A stretch of 64,000 bases of DNA from Cyanobacteria bacterium SIG30. Lineage in GTDB: Bacteria; Cyanobacteriota; Vampirovibrionia; Gastranaerophilales; Gastranaerophilaceae. Both the position numbers and the translations under genes were made by a program. The notes under the pieces are model-generated. The model was given only the letters and a program-made list of their open reading frames with translations. It had not been told where the DNA came from and searched no databases. Positions 40,878-50,869 of this stretch are shown here, in pieces. Each line of letters starts with the position of its first letter. Position 1 is the first letter of the stretch. The DNA lies in assembly GCA_015152475.1 (NCBI GenBank), contig SUTW01000002.1, forward strand, positions 1 through 64,000, read 5' to 3'.

Positions 40878-42090
40878 ACATAAATATGAAAAGAATTTAA
40901 AATATAATTTGCCAGATAGAAAAGGTTTTTTTGGTGAATTTGGTGGAGCATATGTTCCTGAAAAATTGCAACTTGTTTTAAAGCAATTGGAAGTCGATTT
41001 TGAAAAGGCTTGGGCAGATGATAATTTTTTAAATGAAGTTTATGAAAGATTGAAAGAAATTTCTGGACGTCCAACTCCTTTGTATTTTGCAGAAAATTTG
41101 ACAAAGCATTATGGCAATAAAGCTAAAATTTATATAAAAAGGGAAGATTTAAATCATACAGGTTCTCATAAATTAAACAATGTTATGGGGCAAGCGCTTT
41201 TGGCAAAAAAACTTGGTAATAAAAAAGTAATTGCTGAAACTGGCGCAGGTCAACATGGTGTTGCTGTTGCAACAGCTGCCGCATTTCTTGATATGGAATG
41301 CAAGGTTTTTATGGGAAGCCATGATATTGCAAGGCAAAAACTAAATGTCGAAAGAATGAAAATGCTTGGTGCCGAAGTTATAGCCGTTGAAGATGGTTTA
41401 AAAACTTTAAAAGACGCAGTTGACGCTGCTATAAATTATTGGTTAGAAAATTGTGATGACACATTTTATATTTTAGGTTCAACTGTCGGACCTCACCCTT
41501 ATCCTAAAATCGTGAGAAGTTTTCAAAGCATAATTGGAGTTGAAATTAAAGAACAAATTCTAGAAAAAGAAGGGCGTTTGCCTGATTATGTTTTAGCTTG
41601 TGTTGGTGGTGGAAGTAATGCAAGTGGAACTTTTTATCCTTTCTATGACGATACCGACAAAGTTAAATTGATTGGCCTTGAAGCGGGTGGTGAAGGAGTT
41701 GAAACCGGGAAACATTCTGCTGCTCTTGCAAAAGGTAAAAAAGTAATTTTACAAGGCGGTGTCCAATATGCGCTTGTTGATGAAAATGGTAATGTTGGTA
41801 AATCTTACAGTATTTCAGCAGGTATCGATTATCCAGGTTGTGGTCCTGAATTATGTTACATGAAAGATGCGGGCAAAGCTGAATTTTATCCAGTTACTGA
41901 CAATGAAGCAATTAAAGCTTTTGGTTTGTTATCAAAAATTGAAGGTATTGTTCCTGCGATTGAATCGGCGCATGCAGTTGCATATTTAGAACATTTAATG
42001 CCACAAACAAAAGAAGGCGAAATTGTTATAGTTACTCTTTCTGGACGTGGCGATAAAGATGGAGAACGTCTTGTTCAATATTTTGAATAA
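40864..42090 (+). CDS. trpB: tryptophan synthase beta subunit
   Basis: Joins indole and serine to tryptophan. The 408-residue protein starts at ATG 40864 (GAGG nine bases ahead; the more upstream start is not needed). The PLP Lys is in HTGSHKLNN, the glycine loop is GGGSNASG, and the N-terminal GFFGEFGGAYVPE matches TrpB1. No trpA or other trp gene is in the window, so the alpha subunit must be elsewhere. It overlaps the preceding kinase gene by 14 bases and the following mfd by about 30. Confidence 0.96.
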   Translation: MTEIKHKYEKNLKYNLPDRKGFFGEFGGAYVPEKLQLVLKQLEVDFEKAWADDNFLNEVYERLKEISGRPTPLYFAENLTKHYGNKAKIYIKREDLNHTGSHKLNNVMGQALLAKKLGNKKVIAETGAGQHGVAVATAAAFLDMECKVFMGSHDIARQKLNVERMKMLGAEVIAVEDGLKTLKDAVDAAINYWLENCDDTFYILGSTVGPHPYPKIVRSFQSIIGVEIKEQILEKEGRLPDYVLACVGGGSNASGTFYPFYDDTDKVKLIGLEAGGEGVETGKHSAALAKGKKVILQGGVQYALVDENGNVGKSYSISAGIDYPGCGPELCYMKDAGKAEFYPVTDNEAIKAFGLLSKIEGIVPAIESAHAVAYLEHLMPQTKEGEIVIVTLSGRGDKDGERLVQYFE

Positions 42091-45000
42091 TGAAGAAATT
42101 GCATCATTTTCCAGATTTTTAAAAAGGAAAAATGGTAGTTTTGTTTCTTTGTCTGGGCTAAATAATCCTTTTAAATTATTACTAATTGATTATTTGGTTA
42201 AGAACAATTTTAAGGTTTTGTTTTTGCTTGCAAATGAGCAAAATGCCTTGAAATTTCAAAGCGATTTAAGTGCAATAAAAGTTGATTCTTCAATTTTTCC
42301 TTATCAGGAAACGTCTTTTTATGATGATGTTTTACAGAATAAATATATTTATCAAGAACAGGTTTCGGTTCTTAATTCTTCAAATAATGTTGTGCTTGCT
42401 CCAATTAAAGCCATTTTTGAAAAATTTCCAAATAGTAAATTCTATATAGATAATTCAATAAAAATAAAAAAAGATGAAACTCTTGATTATCAAAAATTTA
42501 TTGAAAATCTTATTAAGCTTGGTTATCAAAGAAAGAATATTGCGCTTGATATAGGAGAATTTTCAGTTAAGGGTGATATTATTGATGTTTATTCATTAAG
42601 TAAAAATCCTGTAAGAATTGAATTTTTTGGCGACACAATAGAGGATATAAGATTTTTTAATCCATCAAACCAAAAAAGTTTTGAAAAAATTAAAGAGTTT
42701 ATAATTTACCCATTTTATAAATTTATTCTAGATGATAAAAACAAAAATCAATTTGCAAATATTTCTTTTGAAGATAAAAATTTGCATAGTGAATTAACCG
42801 AAAAATTGTTCGAAACAAATTATTTTGAAGGAATTGAATATTATTCTCAATATTTTAATTCTAATATTCAAAGTTTTCTTTATTATTTTTCTGACTATGT
42901 GGTAATTTATGATGAATTTTCTCAAATTTCTGGAATATATCAAAATTATGATAAAGAGTTAAAAGAAATTTTTGAAAATTTAAAAAATGATAAAATGAAG
43001 TTGCCTTTAAAAAATTATAACCACACAACTTTTGAAGAATTTAAATCTCAAATTTCAAATTTAAAATGTGTTGGTTTTGATAATTTTGTAACTGAAACAG
43101 ACGATTTTATTGAATTTTCAAGTTCTCTGCCACCTTTGTTTACGGCGGATATTCAAAAAATTGCGCAGTATTTAAAAGATAAAATTAAAGAAAATTATAA
43201 AATTTTTATCTGTACAAATTATGCATCAAGGATAAAAGAAATTTTAAATGAAGTTGAAATTTTTTCTTCAAATATAGAATTTTTACCTTCTTTGTCATTA
43301 GGTGGTGGGATTTTAGAAAAAAGCAAGGTAATTTTTCTAACAGATAAGGAGTTATTTAACAAGCATTCAAAAGACATAACAAGCAGAGTATATTCTTCAA
43401 ATCGTTCTTCTCAGGATTATATTGATTCTGTCAATGACATAACGCAAGGAGAATATGTTGTTCATACAATTCATGGAATTGGTATATATAAAGGACTTTG
43501 CAAGCAAGAAATTGACGGCAATTTTAAAGATTACCTTGAACTTGAATTTGCTGGTTCTGATAAACTTTTTATGCCGGCAGAACAAGTGAATTTATTATTC
43601 AGATATCGTGGTGCAGGTGTTAACACAAAACCACAATTATCAAAAATGGGTGGTTCTTCCTGGGAAAAAACAAAATCAAAAGCCAAAAAAGAAGTTGAAG
43701 AAATTGCACAAGATCTTTTAATTCTTTATGCAAAACGTGAAATGAGCGAAGGTGTTAGTTTTGATACTGATACAAATTGGCAGTTTGAAATGGAAGAGGC
43801 TTTTGAATTTACAGAAACACCAGACCAATTAAGAGCAATAAACGAAACAAAAGCCGATATGGAAAAAGCTCGCCCTATGGATAGGTTAATTTGTGCCGAT
43901 GTTGGTTTTGGCAAAACAGAAGTTGCTCTTCGTGCAGTTTTTAAAGCGGTTATGTCAGGATATCAGGCAGTTGTAGTCGCGCCAACAACAGTTTTGTCGC
44001 TTCAGCATTTTAAAACATTTGAAGAGAGATTTAAGCCATTTTCTGTAAAAGTTGAACTTATGTCCAGATTTAAAACCAAAAAAGAACAAAAACTTACTTT
44101 GGAAAATTTAAAAAACGGAACTTGTGATGTTGTTGTTGGTACGCATAGGCTTTTGCAAGATGATGTTGAATTTAAAAACTTTGGACTTTTAGTTATTGAT
44201 GAAGAACATAGATTTGGTGTTAAGCATAAAGAAAAACTAAAAAATCTTAGAAAAAATATTGATATTTTATCTTTATCTGCAACGCCTATACCAAGAACTT
44301 TGAATATGGCATTGTCTGGTATTAAAGATATGTCTGTTATAAATACGCCACCTAAAAACAGACTTCCTGTAAAGACTTATGTCGGAGAATTTAGAGAAGA
44401 TTATCTAAAAAATGCAATTTATAACGAAATGGCACGTGATGGGCAAATAATTTATTTATATAACAGAGTTGAAACCATTTATAATTTTAAGGAGAATCTT
44501 GAACAAATTATTCCTAATGCAAAAATTATTGTAGCACATGGTCAAATGAGTCCAAATGAACTTGAAAATTCTATGGTTAGATTTGTAAATCAGGAATTTG
44601 ATGTTTTATTGTGTACAACAATTGTTGAATCTGGGCTTGATATGCCAAATGTTAATACGATTATAATTCATGATGCAGACAGGTTTGGTCTTGCTCAGCT
44701 TTATCAGTTAAGAGGGCGCGTTGGAAGGTCAGACAGACAAGCTTACTGTTATTGTTTTTATAAGCCTTCAAAAGAATTAACGCAAGATGCATACAAAAGA
44801 CTTAACGCAATTAAAGATTTTACAACTCTTGGAAGTGGATACCATATTGCTTTAAAAGATGCTGAAATCCGCGGTGTTGGAAATATTTTAGGTGCAAAAC
44901 AACACGGGCATATGGTTTCTGTTGGTTTTGATACGTATTGTAATTTACTTGAAGAATGCATAAATGAAATTAAAAATGGTGAAAAAATTGATAAAAAAGT

Positions 45001-45484
45001 TATCACAACTATTGACCTTAATGTGACCGCTTTTATTCCGGATGATTGGGTTGGTTCAGTTGAGCAAAAAATTCAAGAATACAAAAAATTAAGTGATGTT
45101 AAAACGTTAAGTGAACTTGAAAGTATGGTTTTAAGCCTAAAAGACAGGTTTTCCAAGTTTCCAGAAAGTGTTGAAAATTTAATTAAACTAATAAGACTTA
45201 GAATATTAGCCGAGAACATAAAAATTACATCAATAAGAGATGTTCTTGGAGAAATCAGATTATATACGCCATTTAATTTTCAGGAATGGCTTATAATCAA
45301 AAATAAAAACAGAAATGTTACAAAATATTTTGAATTCCAAAAACCGCCAAAATCCTTGACAGATGTGGCAGGAATTATTTATCTGAAAAAAAATCATAGA
45401 AACTTTGATGAAATATTTAACATATTGGTTGATTTATTTTATCATGTTTCAAGTACCATATTAGAATTCGGAAACAATAAATAG
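42059..45484 (+). CDS. mfd: transcription-repair coupling factor
   Basis: Removes stalled RNA polymerase and recruits UvrA. 1141 residues from ATG 42059 (GTG 42047 is an alternative). Domains in order: UvrB-like D1/D2, the RNA polymerase-interacting domain (HTIHGIGIYKGLCKQ), and helicase modules with GFGKTEVALRA (Walker A), DEEHRFG (motif II), SATPIPRT and QLRGRVGRSDR (motif VI), then the TRCF C-terminal domain. Complete for the family. It begins inside the end of trpB, so translation is coupled. Confidence 0.95.
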   Translation: MENVLFNILNNEEIASFSRFLKRKNGSFVSLSGLNNPFKLLLIDYLVKNNFKVLFLLANEQNALKFQSDLSAIKVDSSIFPYQETSFYDDVLQNKYIYQEQVSVLNSSNNVVLAPIKAIFEKFPNSKFYIDNSIKIKKDETLDYQKFIENLIKLGYQRKNIALDIGEFSVKGDIIDVYSLSKNPVRIEFFGDTIEDIRFFNPSNQKSFEKIKEFIIYPFYKFILDDKNKNQFANISFEDKNLHSELTEKLFETNYFEGIEYYSQYFNSNIQSFLYYFSDYVVIYDEFSQISGIYQNYDKELKEIFENLKNDKMKLPLKNYNHTTFEEFKSQISNLKCVGFDNFVTETDDFIEFSSSLPPLFTADIQKIAQYLKDKIKENYKIFICTNYASRIKEILNEVEIFSSNIEFLPSLSLGGGILEKSKVIFLTDKELFNKHSKDITSRVYSSNRSSQDYIDSVNDITQGEYVVHTIHGIGIYKGLCKQEIDGNFKDYLELEFAGSDKLFMPAEQVNLLFRYRGAGVNTKPQLSKMGGSSWEKTKSKAKKEVEEIAQDLLILYAKREMSEGVSFDTDTNWQFEMEEAFEFTETPDQLRAINETKADMEKARPMDRLICADVGFGKTEVALRAVFKAVMSGYQAVVVAPTTVLSLQHFKTFEERFKPFSVKVELMSRFKTKKEQKLTLENLKNGTCDVVVGTHRLLQDDVEFKNFGLLVIDEEHRFGVKHKEKLKNLRKNIDILSLSATPIPRTLNMALSGIKDMSVINTPPKNRLPVKTYVGEFREDYLKNAIYNEMARDGQIIYLYNRVETIYNFKENLEQIIPNAKIIVAHGQMSPNELENSMVRFVNQEFDVLLCTTIVESGLDMPNVNTIIIHDADRFGLAQLYQLRGRVGRSDRQAYCYCFYKPSKELTQDAYKRLNAIKDFTTLGSGYHIALKDAEIRGVGNILGAKQHGHMVSVGFDTYCNLLEECINEIKNGEKIDKKVITTIDLNVTAFIPDDWVGSVEQKIQEYKKLSDVKTLSELESMVLSLKDRFSKFPESVENLIKLIRLRILAENIKITSIRDVLGEIRLYTPFNFQEWLIIKNKNRNVTKYFEFQKPPKSLTDVAGIIYLKKNHRNFDEIFNILVDLFYHVSSTILEFGNNK

Positions 45485-45497
45485 AAGGAGATAAATT

Positions 45498-46613
45498 ATG
45501 AAGTTTGCAAAAATTATGGCAACAGCTGTTTTATCATTAGCACTTGTAACAGGGTGTACAGTTGGCACAGGAATTGTTAGTGTTAATGATGAACCAATTA
45601 CAAAAGCTGAATACGATAAAGCTTATGAAAATGCTACAAATTCACCACAATATATGATGTTGGGTAAGAAAAATTTTGAAGATCAAGAAAGTCTTTTAGG
45701 TTTAATTACAAGAGACAGAGTTGTAAATGAACTTATTACAAAAAAACTTTTAGAACAAGAAATCAAGAAGAATGATATTAAAATCACCAACGCTGAGGTT
45801 GAAGCAAAAATGGAAGAGGTGGCAAAAAAAGTTGGTGGCAAAAAAGCTCTTGATGAAAGACTTAAAGTAGTTGGTGTTTCAAAAAAAGATCTAGAAAAAG
45901 ATATTAAAGAAGAAATTAAAATCGATAAACTTATTGAAAAACATGGAAATATTACTGTAACAGAAGCAGAAATTAAAAAATTCTATGCAGAAAACAAAGC
46001 TAGATTCACTCACAAGGAACAAGTTCGTGCTTCTCATATTTTAATTATGGCTCAGCCTGATAAAATTAAAGAAGAAATTATAAGTAATGATAAAAAAGGT
46101 GAATTAAACGCAGAACAAATTGAAGAAAAAGCACAAGCAAAGATTGCTGAACTAAAAGCAAAAGCTCAAGAAATCAGAGAAAAAGCTTTGAAAAATCCAG
46201 AAGGTTTTGCAAAGCTTGCAAAAAAATATTCACATGATGAAGGTTCAAGCAAACAAGGTGGAGATTTAGGCTTCTTCCCTAAAGGTCAAATGGTTCCAGA
46301 ATTTGAAGAAGTTGCTTTCGCAATTGCGCCAAACAGTATTTCTGAAATTGTTAAAACTGACTATGGTTTCCATATTATTATGGTTACAGACAGACAAAAA
46401 GCAGGACTTGATGCTTTAGAAAAAGTTTCAGCCGAAATAGAAGCTTTAATAAGGTTTAATAAAAAATCAGAAATTCTTAAAAATCTGTTTGAAGGTTTAA
46501 AAGCTAGTGCAAAAATTGAATATATAGATGAAAATTATAAACCAGAAGTTATTCAAGAAAAAATTCAAAAGCTTTTAAATCCTAAAGTAGTTCCAACGGA
46601 ATCAGTTAAGTAA
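45498..46613 (+). CDS. parvulin-type foldase lipoprotein (PrsA/SurA-like)
   Basis: 371 residues. Lipoprotein signal with lipobox LVTGC, so Cys20 is lipidated. A SurA-N-like helical part spans about 30-165 and a parvulin domain about 177-300 ([40 protein letters not shown]). It assists folding of exported proteins beyond the membrane. RBS AGAAGGAG precedes ATG 45498. It is the last gene of the acyltransferase-mfd operon, closed by a terminator. Confidence 0.92.
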   Translation: MKFAKIMATAVLSLALVTGCTVGTGIVSVNDEPITKAEYDKAYENATNSPQYMMLGKKNFEDQESLLGLITRDRVVNELITKKLLEQEIKKNDIKITNAEVEAKMEEVAKKVGGKKALDERLKVVGVSKKDLEKDIKEEIKIDKLIEKHGNITVTEAEIKKFYAENKARFTHKEQVRASHILIMAQPDKIKEEIISNDKKGELNAEQIEEKAQAKIAELKAKAQEIREKALKNPEGFAKLAKKYSHDEGSSKQGGDLGFFPKGQMVPEFEEVAFAIAPNSISEIVKTDYGFHIIMVTDRQKAGLDALEKVSAEIEALIRFNKKSEILKNLFEGLKASAKIEYIDENYKPEVIQEKIQKLLNPKVVPTESVK

Positions 46614-46623
46614 AATATTTAGT

Positions 46624-46655
46624 AATTAGCCACTTATTTAAGTGGCTAATTTTTT
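46624..46655 (+). terminator. rho-independent terminator
   Basis: Perfect 12-bp stem AATTAGCCACTT / AAGTGGCTAATT, loop ATTT, T run. Confidence 0.92.
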
Positions 46656-46657
46656 AC

Positions 46658-46686
46658 TTGTTTAAAGCTCAAATTTTTAGTATAAT
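46658..46686 (+). promoter_or_regulatory. pyrH operon promoter
   Basis: TTGTTT (46658-46663), 17 bases, TATAAT (46681-46686). Confidence 0.75.
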
Positions 46687-46708
46687 AATAGTCAATAGGA
46701 GAAAAACA

Positions 46709-47428
46709 ATGGGTGATTTAAAATATAAAAGAGTTTTATTGAAGATTAGTGGAGAAGCTCTTATGGGTAGTCAAGATTTTGGAATAGACCCAGAACCCGT
46801 TGAAATGATTGCACAAGAGATTAAAAAAGCAGTTGATAAAGGTGTTCAAGTTGCAGTTGTTGTTGGTGGCGGAAATATATTCCGTGGCATGAAAAATAGC
46901 TCAAAACTTGGAATGGATAGAGCATCTGGTGATTATGTAGGCATGCTTGCAACTGTTATGAATGCTATCGCTCTTCAAAGTGAACTTAGAAAAATTAACG
47001 TTTCTTGCAGAGTACAATCTGCAATTACAATGAATAAAATTGCAGAACCTTATATAAGATTTAAAGCAATAAGACACCTAGAAAAAGGTCGTGTTGTTAT
47101 TTTTGCAGCAGGAACAGGAAACCCATTTTTCACAACTGATACAGCTGCTGCACTTAGAGCTTCTGAAATTGATGCAGAGGCTATGCTTATGGCAAAGAAT
47201 GGTGTTGATGGCGTTTATACGGATGACCCAAAAACAAATAAAGATGCAAAAAAACTTGATAATATAAGTTATGATGATATTATTCACAACAATTTAAAAG
47301 TAATGGATTTAACTTCTTGCGCTTTGTGTAAGGAAAATAAAATTCCGATTGTTGTATTCGATTTTAGTGCAAAAGACAGTATTGTTGATATTTTGCAAGG
47401 TAAAGATATAGGAACAAAAGTTAGTTAA
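46709..47428 (+). CDS. pyrH: UMP kinase
   Basis: Phosphorylates UMP to UDP. 239 residues from ATG 46709, which has AGGAG ahead; the longer start at 46658 lies in the promoter and is rejected. Motifs: [38 protein letters not shown]. Normal length. First gene of pyrH-frr-cdsA-rnc-rpe, an order familiar from many bacteria for the first three. Confidence 0.97.
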   Translation: MGDLKYKRVLLKISGEALMGSQDFGIDPEPVEMIAQEIKKAVDKGVQVAVVVGGGNIFRGMKNSSKLGMDRASGDYVGMLATVMNAIALQSELRKINVSCRVQSAITMNKIAEPYIRFKAIRHLEKGRVVIFAAGTGNPFFTTDTAAALRASEIDAEAMLMAKNGVDGVYTDDPKTNKDAKKLDNISYDDIIHNNLKVMDLTSCALCKENKIPIVVFDFSAKDSIVDILQGKDIGTKVS

Positions 47429-47438
47429 GGAGACAAAA

Positions 47439-47999
47439 ATGACAGTTGAAGATATTTTTGCAACAGGCAAAGAAAAAATGGAAAAAGCAATCGTGCAGTT
47501 AAAAAAAGATTTAGCTACAGTCAGAACTGGACGTGCTAATCCACTTATTTTAGATAAAATAATGATTGATTATTATGGCGCACCTACTCCACTAAGACAA
47601 ATGGCGCAAGTTACAGTACAAGAAGGAACAACTCTTGTGATAGCACCTTTTGACCGTTCAATCATCAAAGAAATTGAAAAAGCAATTGTTAAAGCTGAAC
47701 TTGGAATTGCCCCTAACTCTGACGGTACAGTTATCAGATTAGTTTTCCCACCGTTAACAGAAGATAGACGCAAAGAATTAGCTAAAGAAGTTAAGGCTAT
47801 GGGAGAAAATGCTAAAATTGCAGTTAGAAACGTAAGACGCGATATGACTGACGATGTTAAAAAATTAGAAAAAGCAGAAAATCTTCCAGAAGACGCTGTA
47901 AAAGATGCGCAGGATAAAGTGCAAAAAATCACAGACGGCTTTGTAAAAGAAGTTGATGAAGTTGTTTCATCTAAAGAAAAAGAGGTTATGACAGTATAA
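47439..47999 (+). CDS. frr: ribosome recycling factor
   Basis: Splits post-termination ribosomes together with EF-G. 186 residues with the family core KDLATVRTGRANPLILDKI, DYYGAPTPL and RRKELAKEVKAMGENAK. RBS AAGGAG, 10 bases after pyrH. Confidence 0.97.
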   Translation: MTVEDIFATGKEKMEKAIVQLKKDLATVRTGRANPLILDKIMIDYYGAPTPLRQMAQVTVQEGTTLVIAPFDRSIIKEIEKAIVKAELGIAPNSDGTVIRLVFPPLTEDRRKELAKEVKAMGENAKIAVRNVRRDMTDDVKKLEKAENLPEDAVKDAQDKVQKITDGFVKEVDEVVSSKEKEVMTV

Positions 48000-48000
48000 A

Positions 48001-48909
48001 ATGACAGAAAACAAAAACGAAAACCAAAGTAAAATTATGAGATTGACAACAGGCTGGATTATTGGGCTTTTGGCTCTTGCATGTCTTGCTTTGGGCGGTA
48101 TCCCATTAACAATATTTCTACTTGTTTCAATTTATTTGGCAGCATCTGAATATCATAAAATATTGAAGAACAAAGGTTTTTATCCAAGCCCTTCTTTAAT
48201 ATATGTCGCGCTTGGTTTTTTTGTTATTTTAATTTCGTTTAACAGATTTGATGTTTTACCGTTTATTTTGACCCTTTCAATAATAGCTTCATTTTTGGTT
48301 GTATTATTTAAAGGGCGTCAGCCGTATATTGCAAATGTTGCAACAACTGTTTTGGGATTTTTATATGCAGGCTGGCTTCCTTGTCACATTTTATTAATAA
48401 GAAAATTTGGCGCTGAATCTACTTCTTTGTTTGCAATAGAAGCTAATGAAGGTCTATATTTGCTCGTTATGGTTTTTTTAATGGTTCTTGCAACTGATAT
48501 CGGAGGATATTTCTTTGGTTCAAGACATGGGAAACACAAATTATCCCCTGTTATAAGTCCTAAAAAAACTTGGGAAGGTGCGATAGGCGGAACGGTTGCT
48601 GCTATTTTGGTCGCCCTTATGACAGCTATAAATACAAGTTTGACACTTTTGCAAAGTGCAATTCTTGGCTTGATTGTGACAGTGTCAGCTCAACTTGGTG
48701 ATCTTTCAGAATCTTTGATTAAGAGAGATGCAGGCGTTAAAGATTCAAGCGATATTCTTCCAGGACATGGTGGAATTTTAGACAGAATGGATAGTTACGC
48801 TTTTGCGCTTCCAATGGCATATTATTACATACTTTATTTTACTCACGGTAATAATATTATTTTTGAAGCTTTTAACTATCTAAAAGGTGTTTTAAGTGCT
48901 TGTTTCTAA
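48001..48909 (+). CDS. cdsA: phosphatidate cytidylyltransferase
   Basis: Makes CDP-diacylglycerol for phospholipid synthesis. 302 residues, about eight membrane helices, with the signature SPKKTWEGAIGG and the C-terminal QLGDLSESLIKRD...DILPGHGGILDRMDS. Start ATG 48001 is one base after the frr stop. Confidence 0.95.
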   Translation: MTENKNENQSKIMRLTTGWIIGLLALACLALGGIPLTIFLLVSIYLAASEYHKILKNKGFYPSPSLIYVALGFFVILISFNRFDVLPFILTLSIIASFLVVLFKGRQPYIANVATTVLGFLYAGWLPCHILLIRKFGAESTSLFAIEANEGLYLLVMVFLMVLATDIGGYFFGSRHGKHKLSPVISPKKTWEGAIGGTVAAILVALMTAINTSLTLLQSAILGLIVTVSAQLGDLSESLIKRDAGVKDSSDILPGHGGILDRMDSYAFALPMAYYYILYFTHGNNIIFEAFNYLKGVLSACF

Positions 48910-49603
48910 TGAGAATCAAAACAGTTTAGAGAAATTTGCTAAAAATTTAGGTTTAGAATTTAAAACTTCTAAAAACCTGAATTTAGCATTTGTTCATCCT
49001 TCTTTTTCAAAAGACAATTATGAAAGACTAGAATTTCTTGGCGATTGTGTTTTAAGAATGGTTGTAAGTGATTATCTTTTTAAAAAATATAAAAATGATG
49101 ACGAGGGGAAGCTTACAAAGTTAAGAGCAGAAATTGTTTCAGATAAAACTTTATCTTTATTTGCAAGAAAGATGGGCTTTTCACCTTTTGTAAAATTAAA
49201 TAAAAATGAAAAAAACTTGTGTGAAAATGATATGGTTTTAGCATGTGTTTTTGAAGCTTTTTTAGGTGCAATTTATTTAGAATATAATGTTCAGGCATTT
49301 GACAAGGTGTCTAATTTTATTTTTGGTAATTTCCAAAACGAAATTAATGAAATTGAAGATGAAATTGATTTTTTAAATCCAAAAGCAATGCTTCAAGAAT
49401 ATTCACAAGGTAAATTTCATATTTTACCTGTTTACAACTTGCTTGAAGAAAAAGGACCAGAGCACAATAAAAAATTTTTTGTTCAGGTTGAACTAAATGG
49501 AATTAAATATAAGATAGGCGAAGGTGCTTCAAAAAAAGAAGCACAAAAGCAAGCAGCCAAAAATGCGTTGATTGAACTTGGATTATTAAAGGAGGATTTA
49601 TGA
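48896..49603 (+). CDS. rnc: ribonuclease III
   Basis: Cuts double-stranded RNA. 235 residues from GTG 48896, overlapping cdsA by 14 bases with AAGG ahead. The catalytic signature is ERLEFLGDCVLRM and the second acidic site is ACVFEAFLGAIYLE. A double-stranded RNA-binding domain fills residues 160-232. Complete. Confidence 0.95.
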   Translation: MLVSNENQNSLEKFAKNLGLEFKTSKNLNLAFVHPSFSKDNYERLEFLGDCVLRMVVSDYLFKKYKNDDEGKLTKLRAEIVSDKTLSLFARKMGFSPFVKLNKNEKNLCENDMVLACVFEAFLGAIYLEYNVQAFDKVSNFIFGNFQNEINEIEDEIDFLNPKAMLQEYSQGKFHILPVYNLLEEKGPEHNKKFFVQVELNGIKYKIGEGASKKEAQKQAAKNALIELGLLKEDL

Positions 49604-50244
49604 TTATTTCACCTTCAATATTGTCTGCAAATTTTGCAAATTTGGAGCAAGATATAAAAAAGGTTACAGATGCAGGCGCAACCTGGATTCATATTGATGT
49701 AATGGACGGGCACTTTGTCCCTAATATTACGATAGGCGCACCAGTTGTTAAAGATATTAGAAAAATTACAAATGCAAAATTAGATGTGCATTTAATGATT
49801 GAAAATCCTGAAAAATACGTTGATGATTTTATTAATGCTGGTGCTGATATTATAACTTTTCATCAGGAAGCAAAAGTCGTTTCAAGAAGTTTGATTAATT
49901 ATATTAAATCTAAAAACAAAATGGTTGGAATTTCAATTAAACCAACCACTTTTGTAGGTTCTATTGCTGAATTTATACCAATGGTAGATATGGTTCTTAT
50001 AATGACTGTTGAGCCTGGTTTTTCAGGACAGGAATTCATGTTTGATGCGGCTGAAAAAATTAAAATAGTTTCAGATATTGCAAAAAAACAAAATCCAAAT
50101 TTAATTATTCAGGTTGATGGCGGAATAAATGAAAAAACTGCAAAAATTTGCAAAGATTTTGGTGCTAATTGTTTGGTTGCAGGAAATTATATTTATAAAA
50201 ATGAAAATATTAAAGAAGCTGTTCAAACGCTTCTTAACATTTAA
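49600..50244 (+). CDS. rpe: ribulose-phosphate 3-epimerase
   Basis: Pentose phosphate pathway epimerase. 214 residues with ISPSILSANFANL, HIDVMDGHFVPNITIG (metal ligands His and Asp), VHLMIENP and VDGGI near residue 174. The start overlaps rnc by four bases (ATGA). Confidence 0.96.
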   Translation: MIISPSILSANFANLEQDIKKVTDAGATWIHIDVMDGHFVPNITIGAPVVKDIRKITNAKLDVHLMIENPEKYVDDFINAGADIITFHQEAKVVSRSLINYIKSKNKMVGISIKPTTFVGSIAEFIPMVDMVLIMTVEPGFSGQEFMFDAAEKIKIVSDIAKKQNPNLIIQVDGGINEKTAKICKDFGANCLVAGNYIYKNENIKEAVQTLLNI

Positions 50245-50300
50245 TTTCTCTAAAAATATTGTTGTTATTTATTTATTGGTGTATTTATAACAATTTTTGT

Positions 50301-50330
50301 AAAAAAAGTTAACAAAATGTCAACTTTTTG
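50301..50330 (+). terminator. terminator after rpe
   Basis: AAAAAGTT / AACTTTTT stem with a mismatch and inner ACA/TGT, T run. Confidence 0.65.
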
Positions 50331-50405
50331 TATAGTTTGTTTTTTTTCTGTTTTATATTATAATAAAAATATTGTGTTACAAAATCCTTAAAGGAGGACT
50401 ATGAA

Positions 50406-50855
50406 TTGGCAGTAAGTGTACCTATTGAAGAAGCGCAAGTTCGCACAAATGCAAGTAATTATCTTGGAAGACACATATTAGCAGAATTTTTTGAATGTGA
50501 TTCAAACATTTTAAACAACCCTAAATTGGTGGAAGAATACATGGTAGAAGCAGCTCTTGAATGTGGTGCAACTATTGTTCAAAAATGTTTTCATTTATTT
50601 TCACCATATGGAGTTTCAGGCGTAATCATTATTTCTGAAAGCCATTTAGCTATTCATACTTGGCCAGAATTAGGTTATGCAGCAGTAGATTTATTTACAT
50701 GTGGTGAACAATGCGATCCAAAAGTTGCTTATGAGTTCCTTAAAAAAGCATTTGGTTCAAAAGATACATCATACTCTCAATTGAATAGAGGGATTCTTGA
50801 TAACAAAAATTTAAGTGTTGAACACACTCCTTTTTGCATTAAATCTCAATATTGA
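50406..50855 (+). CDS. speD: S-adenosylmethionine decarboxylase proenzyme
   Basis: Makes decarboxylated S-adenosylmethionine for spermidine synthesis. 149 residues from TTG 50406, with AGGAGG eight bases ahead. The self-cleavage site E78-S79 (ISESHLAIH), H84 and C99 have the exact spacing of the bacterial enzyme; Ser79 becomes the pyruvoyl group. A little longer than usual at the C-terminus. An ATG at 50401 in another frame opens a 4-codon frame that overlaps the start. Promoter: TTGTTT (50337) and TATAAT (50359-50364). Acts in the same pathway as speB. Confidence 0.95.
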   Translation: MAVSVPIEEAQVRTNASNYLGRHILAEFFECDSNILNNPKLVEEYMVEAALECGATIVQKCFHLFSPYGVSGVIIISESHLAIHTWPELGYAAVDLFTCGEQCDPKVAYEFLKKAFGSKDTSYSQLNRGILDNKNLSVEHTPFCIKSQY

Positions 50856-50863
50856 TATATAAT
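50834..50863 (+). promoter_or_regulatory. promoter of leaderless rimI transcript
   Basis: TTGCAT (50834-50839), 18 bases, TATAAT (50858-50863); exactly six bases to ATG 50870. Confidence 0.7.
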
Positions 50864-50869
50864 AATCTT

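Noticed and set aside
47573-47932. 119-codon minus-strand frame
   Set aside because: It is a shadow of frr, which has all family motifs on the plus strand.
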